Shown here piece after piece: positions 25,136 through 37,264 of a DNA stretch of 64,000 bases. The DNA lies in the NCBI GenBank assembly GCA_002104905.1, contig MCFE01000105.1, forward strand, positions 106,904 through 170,903, read 5' to 3'. The stretch is from Basidiobolus meristosporus CBS 931.73 (taxonomy: Eukaryota; Basidiobolomycota; Basidiobolomycetes; Basidiobolales; Basidiobolaceae). The notes under the pieces are model-generated. The model had not been told where the DNA came from, ran no database searches, and saw only the letters and a list, made by a program, of their open reading frames with translations. The position numbers and the translations under genes are program-made. Positions within the stretch are counted from its first letter, which is position 1; the number at the start of each line of letters is the position of its first letter.

Positions 25136-25569
25136 ATTGAAAAAACTTTAGTGTACTGTAAACCAAGCGGTTGCCGTTAGACAATTCTAGTGGAAAATCA
25201 TGCTTGTACTAACAAATTTACTTGTGTGAAATGAGCGCGGTAAAGGCCGATTTAATTGGTTGATTTATTGCTTATCCGAGACGTCATCTAAGTTGTATGG
25301 TGCTAGAGGTTGGCAACAACTCCAAAAGTAATGATAATTAAAATCTAGCTTAACTTAGACCAAGAGCTCTTGTGCAACAGAATAAATTTTGATCGATTTA
25401 AAGCCGGGGCTATATTCCCGGGGTAGCGGGGGCTCTGGAAAGTATATAGCATGCCTTGGTTGATTGAAGGATCCTTCTTCTGCACATATCGTCGATTTTT
25501 CGTCAGGTAAGAAATTCTCATTATATCCGAAATAATCCGTGTTGCGTGCTAACCGGCTGATTGTTAGAC
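25136..25569. promoter_or_regulatory. Divergent upstream region with 5' UTR intron of eL41
   Basis: 434 bp. A donor at 25507 (CGTCAG then GTAAGA) and an acceptor ending at 25567 (TTGTTAG) make a 61-bp 5' UTR intron that ends two bases before the eL41 ATG. The remainder is promoter for delta-COP and eL41. Confidence 0.55.
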
Positions 25570-25706
25570 ATGAGAGATAAGTGGAAGAAGAAGAGACAGA
25601 GACGTCTCAAGCGCAAGAGAAGAAAGATGAGAGCCAGATCCAAAGTAAATTCCTTTGATTCGTCTCATCCATCCAACTCCAGCTAACCTTATCCTCTTTA
25701 TAGTAA
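25570..25706 (+). CDS. RPL41: Ribosomal protein eL41 (25 residues)
   Basis: Too short to show as a long ORF. The ATG at 25570 opens 25 codons, starting MRDKWKKKRQRRLKRKR and ending RKMRARSK. This is the near-invariant eL41 peptide of the 60S/40S bridge. The codons end at 25644 and are followed at once by GTAAAT. The acceptor TATAG ends at 25703 and the next three bases are TAA, so an intron lies exactly between the last sense codon and the stop. Reading through the donor would add random residues, whereas splicing gives the standard length. Confidence 0.93.
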
Positions 25707-26503
25707 TTGAATCGCTCTCGATTTAACACTGCCGTAATAGCTCTACGATTTGGAGACTCCGTCACCTATCAATAGTTATTAACTATAAACTCCTGAAATA
25801 AACAAGAGTTTCTATCAAATATCTGAATATTTTATTTTCTCATTCGAGTGATGAATTCTTGACGCTTGTGAAGCCATCTGGGGGTGTTTCATGTTGCTTG
25901 TTAAAATAACATGCTCGTGCTGCAATATCGGTATAAAAGTCACCGCCTCAGTGGGCTGATGAGTGTCTAACGCTTATCAGACTGCAAATGCTAGATACCT
26001 TACGCTGAGGAATTTGTGGCCCTTGTGTCATGAATATCAATGGCATAAACACCAGGCAAGTTAATGTTTATCCCGTATACATGTAGATTTCATCCCAGAC
26101 CTGAATAATTTCAACAAGCAGTACAAGAATATCGAGCCATATGTTAAACAGAAGGATACCTTGGCTCAGCAGCACTCATGCAAACCTACCGTTGTCACAC
26201 CATTATGAATTGCTCCAGAACATGACCCAAGGGGCTGAATTCAGGAAAAGCCATCAAGGAAACAATGCCAGCTGAGTAAAATTATTGAATGCATAGCCTT
26301 CTATTCTGTTCATAAAGAAACATGCGAATAAATGCTTTGTTTTCTGGCTGATATAATTACACCTATTCTTTATTTGCGGCCGATAGAGCTCCGGGTGATA
26401 TATAAGTGACAATGCGTGTTTTCACCCAGGCGTTTGAATATACTTTTATGACGAGGCTCATAAAACGATTCAAGGGGCAGTTCAGTGAATGTGAGCAGCT
26501 TTC
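25707..26503. other. Intergenic between convergent genes
   Basis: 797 bp. 3' UTR of eL41 and of Med22; no coding region or RNA gene that I can support. Confidence 0.4.
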
Positions 26504-27076
26504 TCAAGAAATGTATCGTGAATTGTAATAAGCGTTTTCCATTTCCCATATAGCGGAGTCTAGATTGCCTCGAAGTTTTACCACCGAATCTTTGACTACC
26601 TCCTTTTGATTGCTAACCACACGAATGCGTGAAGTGGTGAAGTGGTTCAGGGTGTTTGTGTCGTTGAGCAACAGGGATTGCTTTAGCTCGGTGACCAGGC
26701 CCAGTAAGGACTCCACGGAACGGACCTAAGAAATGTGTTTTCTCAACTCAGTCACTGCCGAACCTTTGAGTTCAGAATCACACTCGAATACGTACAATAT
26801 TGGCGGCCCTACATTCCACTTGGTAGTTTTCTTGGGCGATCCGAAACTTGTCTTTATCTTGGATCTAGAGCGATCAACAAGCTATTGTAAAAGATGTGTT
26901 GTACCATGCTACTTTCTGTTTAGATTTACCTTGGCAACACGAATGATATCTCCAAAAGAATCAACTAACTGATCGAGTTCGTTATCCAACCTTTTGTTGT
27001 ACGTCTCCTCTATTTGTGTCAGAGCATTCGTTGATACATTTCCCGTTGGTGCAGGTTTATTACTAGTGGTTGCCAT
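26504..27076 (-). CDS. MED22: Mediator subunit 22 (Med22/Surf5)
   Basis: Three exons. Exon 1 is 27076-26930 (MATTSNKPAP to DSFGDIIRVAK). Exon 2 gives IQDKDKFRIAQENYQVECR then AANI. Exon 3 continues VRSVESLLGLVTELKQSLLL and ends YYNSRYIS at 26504. The protein of about 145 aa has the Med22 pattern: a coiled N-terminal helix with YNKRLDNELDQLVDSF, then the ESL..LV.ELK block and a C-terminal helix. It sits in the Mediator head module, pairs with Med11 and bridges activators to RNA polymerase II. Confidence 0.88.
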
Positions 27077-27455
27077 TGTCAGGAGCCGGCTTCTAAAGAC
27101 TACCCCTACTCTATCTACTGAAATTGAATGACCGGTGTAGAATTTGCCCACGATCTTCGAAAGAAAATTTTGTTTAGTCGACTCGTATATACAAATCGCA
27201 TTGAATCTCCACATCATGAGCAGCCACTCAGCAAACAAATAACGATGGTATTACGTTTAAAATTCCACCCACTCTGAAGAGGGGTATATCGAATTTTATT
27301 TATGGTGAGTATGCAAAAGTTAGAAGATGAGTAAAGATCTTATGTATGGTACACAAATGTTTGGAAATAAGGAGTTCCTCTAGATCGTATTAATCTAAAT
27401 GAAGAGTGAATGGGAAGGTATGATGTGCTGATAGAGTAAAGGCGAACCAAGTTTC
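27077..27455. other. Intergenic
   Basis: 379 bp. Upstream region of Med22 and 3' UTR of the Hsp70 gene. Nothing coding recognised. Confidence 0.4.
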
Positions 27456-29444
27456 TTAGTTCTTCTTCTCCTCGTTGTCAACAACAGTCTCGCCGTTAGG
27501 GGCGTTGTTGGCATCTTGGGCAGCACGGTTCTTGTAGACAGCCTCGAACAACTTGAGGGAAGCTTGTTGGAGCTCGTTGGTACCCTTGCGAAGTTCCTCG
27601 GGGTCAGCCTCCTCACCGAGGGCAACGGATTCACGCAATTTGCTGATTTGCTCCTTGATCTTCTTGGCCTCCTCTTGGTCAACTTGTTCCTTGAAGTCGT
27701 TCATGTGCTTCTCGGTCTCGTTGATGGCGGACTCGGCGTTGTTGGTGGCTTCGATAGCGGCCTTGCGCTTGGCATCGCTCTCGGCGAATTGCTCGGCGTT
27801 CTTGACCATGTTCTCAATCTCGTCCTTGCTCAAGCCAGAGGAGGCAACAATGGACATGGATTGATCGCGGCCAGTGGCCTTATCCTTGGCACCGACGTTA
27901 ACGATACCATCAGCATCAATATCAAAGGAAACCTCGATTTGAGGAACACCACGAGGAGCGGGGGCAATGCCAGTAAGGTTGAAGTCACCGAGGAGCTTGT
28001 TGTCACGGCAGAGTTCACGCTCACCTTGGTAAACCTTGACTTGGACTTGGGTTTGGCCATCGGCGGCAGTGGAGAAGACTTGAGACTTCTTGGTGGGGAT
28101 GGTGGTGTTACGGTTGATAAGACGAGTGAACACACCACCCAAGGTCTCAATACCAAGGGAAAGAGGGGTAACATCCAAGAGAAGGATATCAGTTACGGAA
28201 CCAGACAAGACACCACCTTGAATAGCGGCACCGATGGCAACGGCTTCATCGGGGTTGACGCTCTTTCCGGGCTCCTTGCCGAACAATTCCTTGACGGTCT
28301 CGATGGCCTTGGGCATGCGGGACATACCACCGACAAGAACGACTTCACTGATGTCAGCGGATTGGACACCAGCATCCTTCATGGCCTTTCTGCAGGGCTC
28401 GAAAGTACGCTCCAACAAAGGCTTGGTCATAGCCTCGAACTTGGAACGGGTGAGCTTCATGTTGATGTGCTTGGGACCGGTGGCATCAGCAGTGATGTAA
28501 GGAAGGTTGATGTCAGTTTGGAGAGTGGAGGAGAGTTCGATCTTGGCCTTCTCACAGGCTTCACGAATACGTTGGATGGCCATTCTGTCGTTGGTGAGAT
28601 CAATACCCTCGGTTTGCTTGAAGTCGCCAACAATTTGGTTGACGAGGTGGATATCGAAATCTTCACCACCCAAATGGGTGTCACCGTTGGTGGACTTGAC
28701 TTCGAAGACACCATTCTGGATTTCCAAAATGGAGATATCGAAGGTACCACCACCGAGATCGTAGATGGCAACAACCTTGTCTCCGACCTTGTCCAAACCG
28801 TAGGCAAGGGCAGCGGCGGTAGGCTCGTTGATGACACGAAGAACATCGAGACCAGCGATCTTTCCGGCATCCTTGGTGGCTTGACGCTGGGCGTCGTTGA
28901 AGTAAGCGGGAACGGTAATGACTGCTTGGGTGATCTTCTTGCTAAGGAAAGACTCGGCGGTATCCTTCATTTTACCCAAAACGAAGGCACCGATTTGACT
29001 GGGGGAGTACTTGGTACCTCTGGCCTCAACCCAAGCATCACCGTTGGTGTGCTTGACAATCTTGTAGGGGACGGCCTTGATGTCGTTTTGGACCTCATGG
29101 TCATTGAAGTTACGACCGATCAAACGCTTGGTAGCGAAGAGGGTGTTCTCAGGGTTGACAACAGCTTGACGCTTGGCAGCTTGACCAACAAGAAGCTCAC
29201 CTTCCTTGGTGAAGGCAACAACGGAAGGAGTGGTTCTGGTACCCTCGGAGTTCTCCAAGATTCTGGGGTTCTTGCCGTCCATGATGGCAACGCAGGAGTT
29301 GGTGGTTCCCAAATCGATACCAATTACGGAGCCATTGGCAGTGCTGTAGTTACGTGCAAGAACACCAAGAGCAGCGCTCTTTTGACGGAACAATTTGGTG
29401 GCGTTCAAAGCAGAAGCCTGGGCGACTTTAGAAATGCTATACAT
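27456..29444 (-). CDS. SSC1: Mitochondrial Hsp70 (Ssc1/mortalin)
   Basis: Intronless, 662 aa from the ATG at 29444 ([19 protein letters not shown]). The open frame runs 25 codons further upstream, but the presequence fits this ATG. The order is mitochondrial presequence, ATPase domain with [33 protein letters not shown] and [14 protein letters not shown], the linker [15 protein letters not shown], the substrate-binding domain, and a C-terminal helical lid with a short acidic tail. It is the motor of the TIM23 import complex and the main matrix foldase, working with Mge1, Mdj1 and Hsp78. High, biased codon use fits strong expression. Confidence 0.97.
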   Translation of the reverse strand: MYSISKVAQASALNATKLFRQKSAALGVLARNYSTANGSVIGIDLGTTNSCVAIMDGKNPRILENSEGTRTTPSVVAFTKEGELLVGQAAKRQAVVNPENTLFATKRLIGRNFNDHEVQNDIKAVPYKIVKHTNGDAWVEARGTKYSPSQIGAFVLGKMKDTAESFLSKKITQAVITVPAYFNDAQRQATKDAGKIAGLDVLRVINEPTAAALAYGLDKVGDKVVAIYDLGGGTFDISILEIQNGVFEVKSTNGDTHLGGEDFDIHLVNQIVGDFKQTEGIDLTNDRMAIQRIREACEKAKIELSSTLQTDINLPYITADATGPKHINMKLTRSKFEAMTKPLLERTFEPCRKAMKDAGVQSADISEVVLVGGMSRMPKAIETVKELFGKEPGKSVNPDEAVAIGAAIQGGVLSGSVTDILLLDVTPLSLGIETLGGVFTRLINRNTTIPTKKSQVFSTAADGQTQVQVKVYQGERELCRDNKLLGDFNLTGIAPAPRGVPQIEVSFDIDADGIVNVGAKDKATGRDQSMSIVASSGLSKDEIENMVKNAEQFAESDAKRKAAIEATNNAESAINETEKHMNDFKEQVDQEEAKKIKEQISKLRESVALGEEADPEELRKGTNELQQASLKLFEAVYKNRAAQDANNAPNGETVVDNEEKKN

Positions 29445-30781
29445 ATTGAAAGCTGTTTCGGTAAAAAGAAACCTTGAGAGAAACAAGAAGCAGTATCGAC
29501 TCCACCCGACAATTGGCAATATTTATAGTCTGTCCCCGAGACAAGTGAATTTGTTCGTTCAGATTCCAAAGTGAACAGGTCCAATATTTGCTCAAAAGCG
29601 AAAAAATTTCTTTTGCCTAAATCGGTATCCCAACGCAACTGAGATGTCGGATTTGAAACTTTCAGTAACCAATTTAAACTTAACTCCGTATTTCAATTTT
29701 TCGTGGCTGTATTTCAATATACCGGTACTAATCTACAGTTTATCCGATGAGCATTTCACCTCACCAAACCCTGTCCGATATCACGACTCGCAGGCAATGT
29801 GCGCAGTCTCCTGGTCTCTGAATGTGTCATCTCTTAAGTAGCCGCTTCCACAGCTATCTGATTGAAATGTGGCTGAATCAAGGCGGTAATTTACATATGG
29901 TATCAATATCAAGGCTTACCAATGGAGTAGGTAAGCCCCTCTCAACCCGATCTATGACCCGAAGATTTTGGGGCGGTCACTCATTTGTACTGATTTAAAA
30001 TATGATGTTTCTTTTGTGATCAAATACCAACCTCTCCCTCGTTGTTGCTACGGTTACTCGTGCCAATGGGAGTCTCATCAAAAGAAGGCGCAGCCATCTA
30101 TTGCTGGCCCTTCCGAAAGAACACCCTTCTGATTGGTCCATCGCTGCCCTACCCATGCTAAATATCGGCTCGTCCATAATAAGAAAATCAAGTGAATACG
30201 TAAGCGCTGCGGAGTAGTTGAAGCAGTTACACCTAACTGGCCACGTATCCAATTAATCTCGAACTTTCCCCATCTTTCGCTCTCATCCAAACGGGTCAAC
30301 CTGCAGATTTGACTCACAACCTGATCGCATAGAGAATAGCGGGGTCTCACGGAATTCTCCGCTGTGATAATACACATCAATTTAATTCGGAATAAGTTTT
30401 GACTTTTTCGGATTCCCCAAGGTCCATGATGTCAGATTGAAGGGGCCACTCAAACCCAGGAGGTCGTGAGATTTAGGTGTAGCGTGTTAACCACCCATAT
30501 TAGGGCCGATTGGTATCTTGGGATAATCTTTTGATTCTGCGCCACATCTTTCAGGGTAATTTACGTCATTTATATGCGTCCAAGTGCTCGGTGGATTCGA
30601 GCGGATGGTGTTTTTGACAAAGCGTTGGCGACATTTATTCAAACTGACCGGTGTACATAAAACATATATATTTCAAGATTACTTACATCCCATGGATTGA
30701 TAGATTCAAAATGCTTTCTACGGGTGGCGATATTGTCATCGTGTCCACTAGGATATCAGTACGCTTATGCGGGTTATCCGT
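29445..30781. other. Long intergenic region
   Basis: 1.34 kb between the Hsp70 start and the 3' end of the FG-GAP gene. It should carry the heat-responsive Hsp70 promoter. Several short ORFs are present, none with family features. No RNA gene recognised. Confidence 0.4.
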
Positions 30782-33683
30782 TCACAGAGCATCAAAGTTG
30801 ATAATGTGAAGATCTTTTCTTCTCTCCAACTCATCTTCTTTCTATTATAGCATATGATAATCAGACGCTGGATCATTTGGGAATCAAATGGGAATCTTAC
30901 CTTTTCTATCCGGGCCAATATATATATGATTATCGATAAAACAACCATGGTAACTACCATTACTAAGAGAACCCATTTGGCATAGCCACTCGGGCTGATA
31001 TAAAGCTCAAGGGACCAGCTGTTGAAGTTGGCTTGGTGAGTGATCCGATGTGTGTGCAGGCGATGTCTCTGCTTACCTTGAAGGGGTGACGGTATCTTCT
31101 GGCTGATAGGGGATGATGATGAGTTGAGAGTTGGGGATAACTCCTTGCCAGGTGTTATAATGCTTGGTCTTTGTTGCAACCGCGGTTAGTATATTCAATA
31201 TGATCCATCGCAATGGCGTCCCAAATACCTGGTTCCTGGTGGTTCCAACAAAAAGATTCTCAATATAATTGTTGGTACGCCCAAGTCCAAACAAGTTATA
31301 TGGAGTCTGGAGAGAACAATAGCCAGATTGAAATAGCTGACTCACTATACCAACCAATTAATCCATGCTGTCCAAGTGTGCTGGCAGCCAAACGGTACAA
31401 ACCTTGGGTGGCACGCTTATTACCATTGGTATCAATCACTGTATACTTGAATGTTGCACCAGGATAGCTAACTCCATACGGCTGAGGGGAAGCCGAAAGG
31501 CAGTGAGCAAGAGAGTTGCACTGAGATTTACTAAATGGATTATTACCTTGGTATTTGGATGGGTTTCTTCCAGCCCACACCAGCTGGGGCACACTCCATT
31601 CAGCACTAATTCAAATCAACTTATTGGGCATCCAAGATGTTTGCCGAACCAATGACGGACTTACCCAGAGTCTTCATAAAAAAGGCATCATTGAAGAAAT
31701 TGTTGTATAAGACGTTGGCGTTGCGGGATGCTAATCGGGTATCGCTATTCGACGGCGAGAGGACCAAAAAGTCAAGGGTTCCCTTGAGTGGGCGTTGTGG
31801 GGTTAGAATGATGCATAGTAGATGAGGCAATTCCGATACACGTACATCCTCATCAAGATCAAAAAACGCCCCGGCTTTGGGATTTGGGATTGCGTTCAAG
31901 TCGTCAAGACCGCTCGACACTAGCACCATGGTCCGTCTCTTTGCATCGATCGTAGCTTGCGAGCAGCGGCCTGATTTGCAGGGTTCATTTTGCAGCAAAT
32001 ACATCTTGGATGAATCTTTTCCCTCTGTAGTAACCAACAGAACATCTGGATGGCCATCCAAATTGTAGTCACCTATTGCAGTCACAATCGATTAGTTTGG
32101 ATTAGTGAGCGATGTGCTACAAATGTTGAACCTATGCGGAGCGGGACTGGTAAGATTCCGTTGAAGTTGGCATCGCTCGTCATGATAGGCTTCGTGATCC
32201 CCAGATCTTTCAAAGCCACAGCAACGTGGCCCTGGAGAAAGGTTAGCATGCTACATCGTCAGTGTTTGTACGGTAGAATACGAACCGGATTATCCTCCGC
32301 TAGGCCAAGGTCAAATTTGAAATTGACGTCAGGCTGGCACAACTCCCCAACCTTTCGACAATTGCCTTGGTTGGATTTGGCACAGAGAGGCATTTGCTGG
32401 TTATAAACAATGTGGATTTCGCATGCGTCGTTGTTCGGACAAACCGGGAAAACCATATCCATAGTCCCATCGCCGTCTAGCCAAAAGGGTTAGCACTTTG
32501 CTCATACGAATGTTGGCCTTGCGCCCTTACCCATATCAGCAAATGAGACTGGTCCGGCACCGTTCGGCAAATCGCCTTCCTGGCCAAGCTTAAACTGGCC
32601 GTTCTTGTTGTTGGTCCATATTTGAAAGTGGACCGGGCTAGAGTCGGTATCTTTGCATGTGATGAATAGGTCTAGTGTATATCAGATTGAGTGCGGCGTT
32701 CTCAAAGCGAGTGTGAGGGCTTCACAAGCTGTACCTGCCAAACAATCGCCATCCAGATCAATGAATGCATTCGAGTGCGGATTCGAGATTTTGCATGCTT
32801 GTCCGCCGACTGGGGTGAAAGGGGTGCTAGGGCCAATGGATGAGTGTTAAATGCCAAGGTGGTACCGGGTGAGAATAGGTGCATTGCGTACATTTCGAAC
32901 AGTTTCGCTGGGTCGTTGGTCCCAGTATTTTTCCATACACTTAGTTGGCCAGGATTAGAAGCGGGGTATCCTATCAAATCGGTGCGCATATCCCCGTCGT
33001 AATCTAAGGTGACTGGCTGGGCCGAGGTGGCAGGTGGAAGCGTGGTGTATGCTTCGGCTAATGTTTTCAGAAACCATAAGTATATTGAAGAGAGTATCAG
33101 CGCATTACTTGTTACGATGCTGACAAAAGTCGTTCTCCCCGTTTCCAAAGTATACCCGCATGAGTACATCTCCAGCTTTTCCTGGATCCTTCTGTCCCAT
33201 CAACAACACGTCCAACTTTCCATCATAGTTAAAGTCACCGGCGACGACGTTGGTGATAACAAAGCCCTCAGCTCCATTCGGGTCTATCTTGATTTCTGAA
33301 GTGGTTTTGACGAACTTGTATTGCTCTATGATAGACGTAGTTCAGATGGACCGATCAGGTAATGACTGCGATTCACTCGGAAATACCATGATGCCAGAGG
33401 TAAAAACTCAAAGTAGACTGGTCGCCACTTAGCACAAACAAATCCGTACTGGAAATAGACAAGTAAGTACACGGGGTATACTGAGTGAATCCAAAGCCAA
33501 AAATTACAATTTATCCTCGTTGATATCACCAAATGCTACTACGGTTCCGCTTATTTCACCCAAGCCTACGTCCACACGATGTAAGCCATTGGTGGAGAAT
33601 TTAGGACGTGCCAAGGTTCCTAGCGGAAGTATGGCACTGAAAAGAAATAAAAGTAAGGAAAATCTTAAGGAAACAACACCCAT
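30782..33683 (-). CDS. FG-GAP repeat membrane protein, ITFG1/TIP-like
   Basis: Multi-exon gene, start ATG at 33683. The N-terminus is a signal peptide (SLRFSLLLFLFSAILPLG). Many beta-propeller calcium-type loops follow, such as VAFGDINEDKFTDLFVL, LDYDGDMRTDLIGYP, DGDGTMDMVFPVC and IGDYNLDGHPDVLLV. One transmembrane helix lies near the C-terminus (WVLLVMVVTMVVLSIIIYIL), then a short tail ending HIINFDAL at 30784. The order matches the T-cell immunomodulatory protein (ITFG1/Linkin) family: an extracellular or luminal propeller on a single anchor. In animals it supports adhesion and binds R2TP-type partners; its fungal role is not known. The exon count is about nine and not every border is fixed. 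Confidence 0.87.
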
Positions 33684-33962
33684 GTGGAATTTGGTTCCCA
33701 AGAGGTGTTGAGAGGTATATTTGTTGTATAGCTAATGGAAACTACGGGATAATATTCAAGTTGATCAAGCCATGCCCGTCCGGACTGACTATCTGGAAAT
33801 CTACGTGATATCACTTGAGATTAGAATAAGGATAATTTTCAATTGAGGCAATCTGGAATGCATTTCTCGAGGAATCGGTGTCTTTTTTTCTCAACCACTA
33901 AATCGTTCGCGTATCTCAAGTCTGCTAAGCTAGTTCTCTTCTGCATCATTCTCTAAGCAATC

Positions 33963-34757
33963 ATGGGGGCTGAGGAGGAATTTTACGTTCGTTACTAGTG
34001 AGTTTCAATTTGCACTTTTGTTTCTTGGGTGAACGTAGAACTAAGAAGTCTTCAATTCGTCGCCGATGACTTTCTAGCACAGGACACATGGGAAAGCATG
34101 GCCACGAGTTTTTGGAATTCGAGTTCCGCGGGGATGGGAAAATGCGTTACGCCAACAATTCCAACTACCGTAACGACAGCCTTATCAGAAAAGAAAGTAC
34201 GCCCTCAAAGGCGCTTCGTGACGCCTACATTGACTGTTTTGTTTGGGCTAAGATCTAACCGATGTTGTGTAGTGGATGTCAGCAAAACCATGTTGAAGGA
34301 GCTCAAGAGAATTGTATCCGAAAGCGGTGTTATGGAGTAGGATATTTTATTTTTCCCAGCGACCCCAGTAGCGAAGTTGACTAAACATAACGTACCTGTA
34401 GCGAGGACGACAAGCTCTGGCCCAAACGTAATGTCGTTGGCCGACAAGAATTAGAGATTCGCCTTGGAAATGAACACATATCTTTTGAGGTAGGTTGCCA
34501 CACCCATCGTCGTTCCAGGAAAGGATTTCTGAACGGTCGTCTCCCTCTAGACTGCGAAAATCGGATCCTTGGTAGATGTCCAAGAGAGCAAAGACCCTGA
34601 GGGGTTGCGCATCTTCTACTATCTGGTGCAGGACTTGAAATGTCTTGTATTCTCATTGATCTCTCTTCACTTCAAGGTAGGCGGTTCATTTGCACGCATG
34701 GCTAACTTCTTTCTACGATGGTAACCGACGAATCTCTTCCAGATCAAGCCCATCTAG
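33963..34757 (+). CDS. Mago nashi, exon junction complex core protein
   Basis: Six short exons. They start [12 protein letters not shown] (33963), then [119 protein letters not shown], and the last exon is just IKPI and the stop at 34755-34757. This is the nearly invariant Mago protein (about 145 aa), which pairs with Y14 and locks eIF4A3 on spliced mRNA. Its presence fits an intron-rich genome with a working exon junction complex; budding yeast lacks it. Confidence 0.95.
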
Positions 34758-35088
34758 TCATCGGTGTCCCACTTGACAAGATAATAGAAATCAATGTTGC
34801 CATCATCTCAAGCATCGATGCTGGCTCTAAATAATAAATAACCCATTTGAAAACCTGACCCTAAAAGATTTAGCCATGTATCCCCCTAGACTTAAGTCAG
34901 AAGTTAGTGATTGTTTTTTCAAAATGCTTACCTAAATCAGCCATGTCTCAGGGAAATAAAATCGATTACGCAACACTCAATAGGTCTACGTGAACCAACT
35001 CTTGGACTAAACTGAGTGGGTTATTTGAGGTGTATTCCAAACTCATTCACTCAACTCTAGAACTTCTCCAAATAACAAATCCTTCAAC
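34758..35088. other. Intergenic
   Basis: 331 bp. 3' UTR of the Mago gene and promoter of the proteasome gene. Nothing else seen. Confidence 0.4.
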
Positions 35089-35957
35089 ATGGTAAGTCCA
35101 AGCAGCCCTTCAGCCATCCATAGCACCTTACCAATATGATTCCTTGTTGCTAGTCTATTATGGAATATAACGGAGGCGGTGTTGTCGCCATGGTGGGCAA
35201 AGATTGTGTTGCCATCGCCGCCGATAAGCGTCTCGGAGTGCAAGCTATGACCGTCTCTACCGAATTCCAAAAAATCTTCCCAGTCACCCAAAAGACATAC
35301 GTTGGGCTACCTGGTCTTGCCTCCGATGTGTTGACTCTGTAGGAATAATCCTCCACATAGACCGCAAGTGTTAGTTATTAATTAGCCAATTGAACCCATT
35401 TAGGCAGGAAAGATTCCGCTTCAAGGTCAACATGTACAAATTGCGCGAAGAGAGAGAGATTCAACCAAAGACCTTCGCTCATATGGTATCTTCCACTCTG
35501 TATGAAAAGAGGTATGCATCATTCCCCCATCCGATGTGGGTAAAATTTTCCGCGGCTAACCTTGAGCCCAACTCTAGATTCGGCCCCTACTTCGTTGAGC
35601 CAGTTGTTGCTGGCTTGGATAAGGAGAACAAGCCATTCATTTGCTCCATGGATTTGATTGGGTGCATTAACTTTGCCAAGGACTTTGTTGTTAGTGGTGT
35701 GCCCTCTGCTAACCTCTACGGTATGTGCGAATCCCTCTGGGAGCCTGACATGGGACCCGAGGAGTTGTTTGAGGCCTGTTCCCAAGCACTCTTGAACGCC
35801 GTTGACCGTGATGCCCTTTCCGGTTGGGGAGCTGTCGTTCACATCATGTAAGTATGGCTAATCTCCATTGTACAGACCAAGTAACTCATCAACAACATGA
35901 ATTCCTAGCACTCCTGAGAAGGTCATCACTCGCACATTGAAGACTCGTATGGATTAA
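35089..35957 (+). CDS. PUP3: 20S proteasome subunit beta-3 (Pup3/PSMB3)
   Basis: Five exons. Exon 1 is only the ATG (35089-35091), directly followed by GTAAGT; exon 2 starts at 35154 and gives [20 protein letters not shown]. Then come [66 protein letters not shown] and, at the end, [15 protein letters not shown]. The length (about 204 aa) and the lack of an active-site Thr at the start of the mature domain fit beta-3, one of the non-catalytic beta-ring subunits. It acts in nucleus and cytosol in the core particle. Confidence 0.95.
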
Positions 35958-36126
35958 TCGATGCTTGGATTTTTTGTGTACATTAAACCCCTCTCAATCT
36001 CCCTTTTCACACGATATGATGTTTATGTTTCATAATAAACCTTTTAATTTGAGAGCTGTTATTCACGAGCAAGTACCTCGGGGACATTTATTAATCGAGA
36101 TGTCAAGTGAAAATAAACGCAATCAT

Positions 36127-36884
36127 TTAGTGGTTGAGTTTGCGGATTTCTGCAACATCCTTGTAGGAATCCATGAACTTCTTGACGATCTTTTCAACGT
36201 CTGCCGCATCTGTGTATTGCTCTTGAAGGAAGCCACGCAGGGAGTTCCAGAATGGCTCACTCTTCAGAAGTTCGTCGCCGGCTGGAGTGAGTCCGGTGGA
36301 GGTTTCCACGGGTGTGGGTGCTGCGGTCTCGGAGGCAGCTGGCAGAGTGGCTTTTTGAAGGAGATGGATCACTGTGCTGCTGGTGATGTTGAATTCGAGA
36401 AGAGATTTGGAATCAGTCAAGGCCTTTCCTTTGAGAATTAAGCGTTGTGCTGCCACTGGCTGTGAGGAGACTGTTTGGAGTCTCTCCTTCAGTTTCATCA
36501 CTGTATCTCCTGGTTTCATCTTGATGATATATTCTTTGCCTCCTTTCAGGGCTTTTACCTTGACCAATATCTCCTCATCTGCACCAAAAAGTCAGCTAAT
36601 GTGTATTGTGGAGGAGCAGAGGTAGACGTTCCAACTTACTACTATCAGAACCAGCTGCGCCAGAGGATTCTGTGAGGGAAGTGAATTCTGGAAGAGCCTT
36701 TGAAGGAAACAACCTTTGGTCAAAATCGAGCCCAGGGTGAAATACATACAGAGGGACTTACATTCAAGATGTTCCTAGGTAAACTAAGTTGAACATGGGT
36801 AGGCGCGGTATAGTTCTCGGAATAACGAACAGGTGCCCCACTCAGCTTTCCAAGGATCTGTTTGGCAAATGCGAGGTCGGACAT
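36127..36884 (-). CDS. GET5: Get5/Mdy2-like ubiquitin-like protein
   Basis: Three exons, start ATG at 36884 (MSDLAFAKQILGKLSGAPVR, the likely Get4-binding segment). Exon 3 carries the ubiquitin-like domain: VKVKALKGGKEYIIKMKPGD, TVMKLKERLQTVS and RLILKGKALTDSKSLLEF. After a Pro/Thr linker the C-terminal helices (FWNSLRGFLQEQYTDAADVE then KIVKKFMDSYKDV) match the Get5 homodimerisation domain. About 205 aa. In the GET pathway Get4-Get5 passes tail-anchored proteins from Sgt2 to Get3. A client class, the v-SNAREs, is encoded nearby at 42393-42881. The assignment rests on the domain order; other UBL proteins cannot be fully excluded. Confidence 0.78.
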
Positions 36885-37264
36885 GTTTGGCGATAGACAA
36901 ACTCGAATTTACTGGGAAAATTCAAAACCCACTTTTGAAAGGTTTAGAACGATTTAGAAGCCTATGTTGAATAGAATCAAGTAGCTGCTTCACGAAATTG
37001 AAAAGTGACGTAGATTATCACCTAGATTTAAGCCTACATGCTGGCCTAACCAATGTAAACAAACGTATTATTGAGGTGGAGCTAGCATGTAGCGAGGACA
37101 AAGGAATTCTCGAGCACAATCGTATCACGTGATCCACACCTCATTGATAGTGAGCGCTTTTGTGACGTTCGTTGTTAAAGGTCTACACTAAGATAGAAAG
37201 GTTCCAAGCGGATAAAGCCCCAAGTCAACCATCACTTTTTAGCTTCCCTTTACGCCATAGTTTT
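36885..37264. promoter_or_regulatory. Divergent promoter, Get5-like and Sec10
   Basis: 380 bp between divergent starts. A CACGTG E-box lies at 37126-37131, in a TCACGTGATC context close to the Cbf1-type site, and a GTGACGT near 37160. These are matches by eye only. Confidence 0.4.

Noticed and set aside
25840-26010. C-box-like GTGATGA and later CTGA near eL41, possible C/D snoRNA
   Set aside because: No terminal stem and no D box at the right spacing that I could confirm. Too weak to annotate.
27516-29477. 653-codon open frame on the plus strand opposite mitochondrial Hsp70
   Set aside because: It is an exact antisense shadow of a highly codon-biased Hsp70 gene, a well-known artefact of this family. 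The product has repetitive Gly/Leu/Asp composition and no domain.
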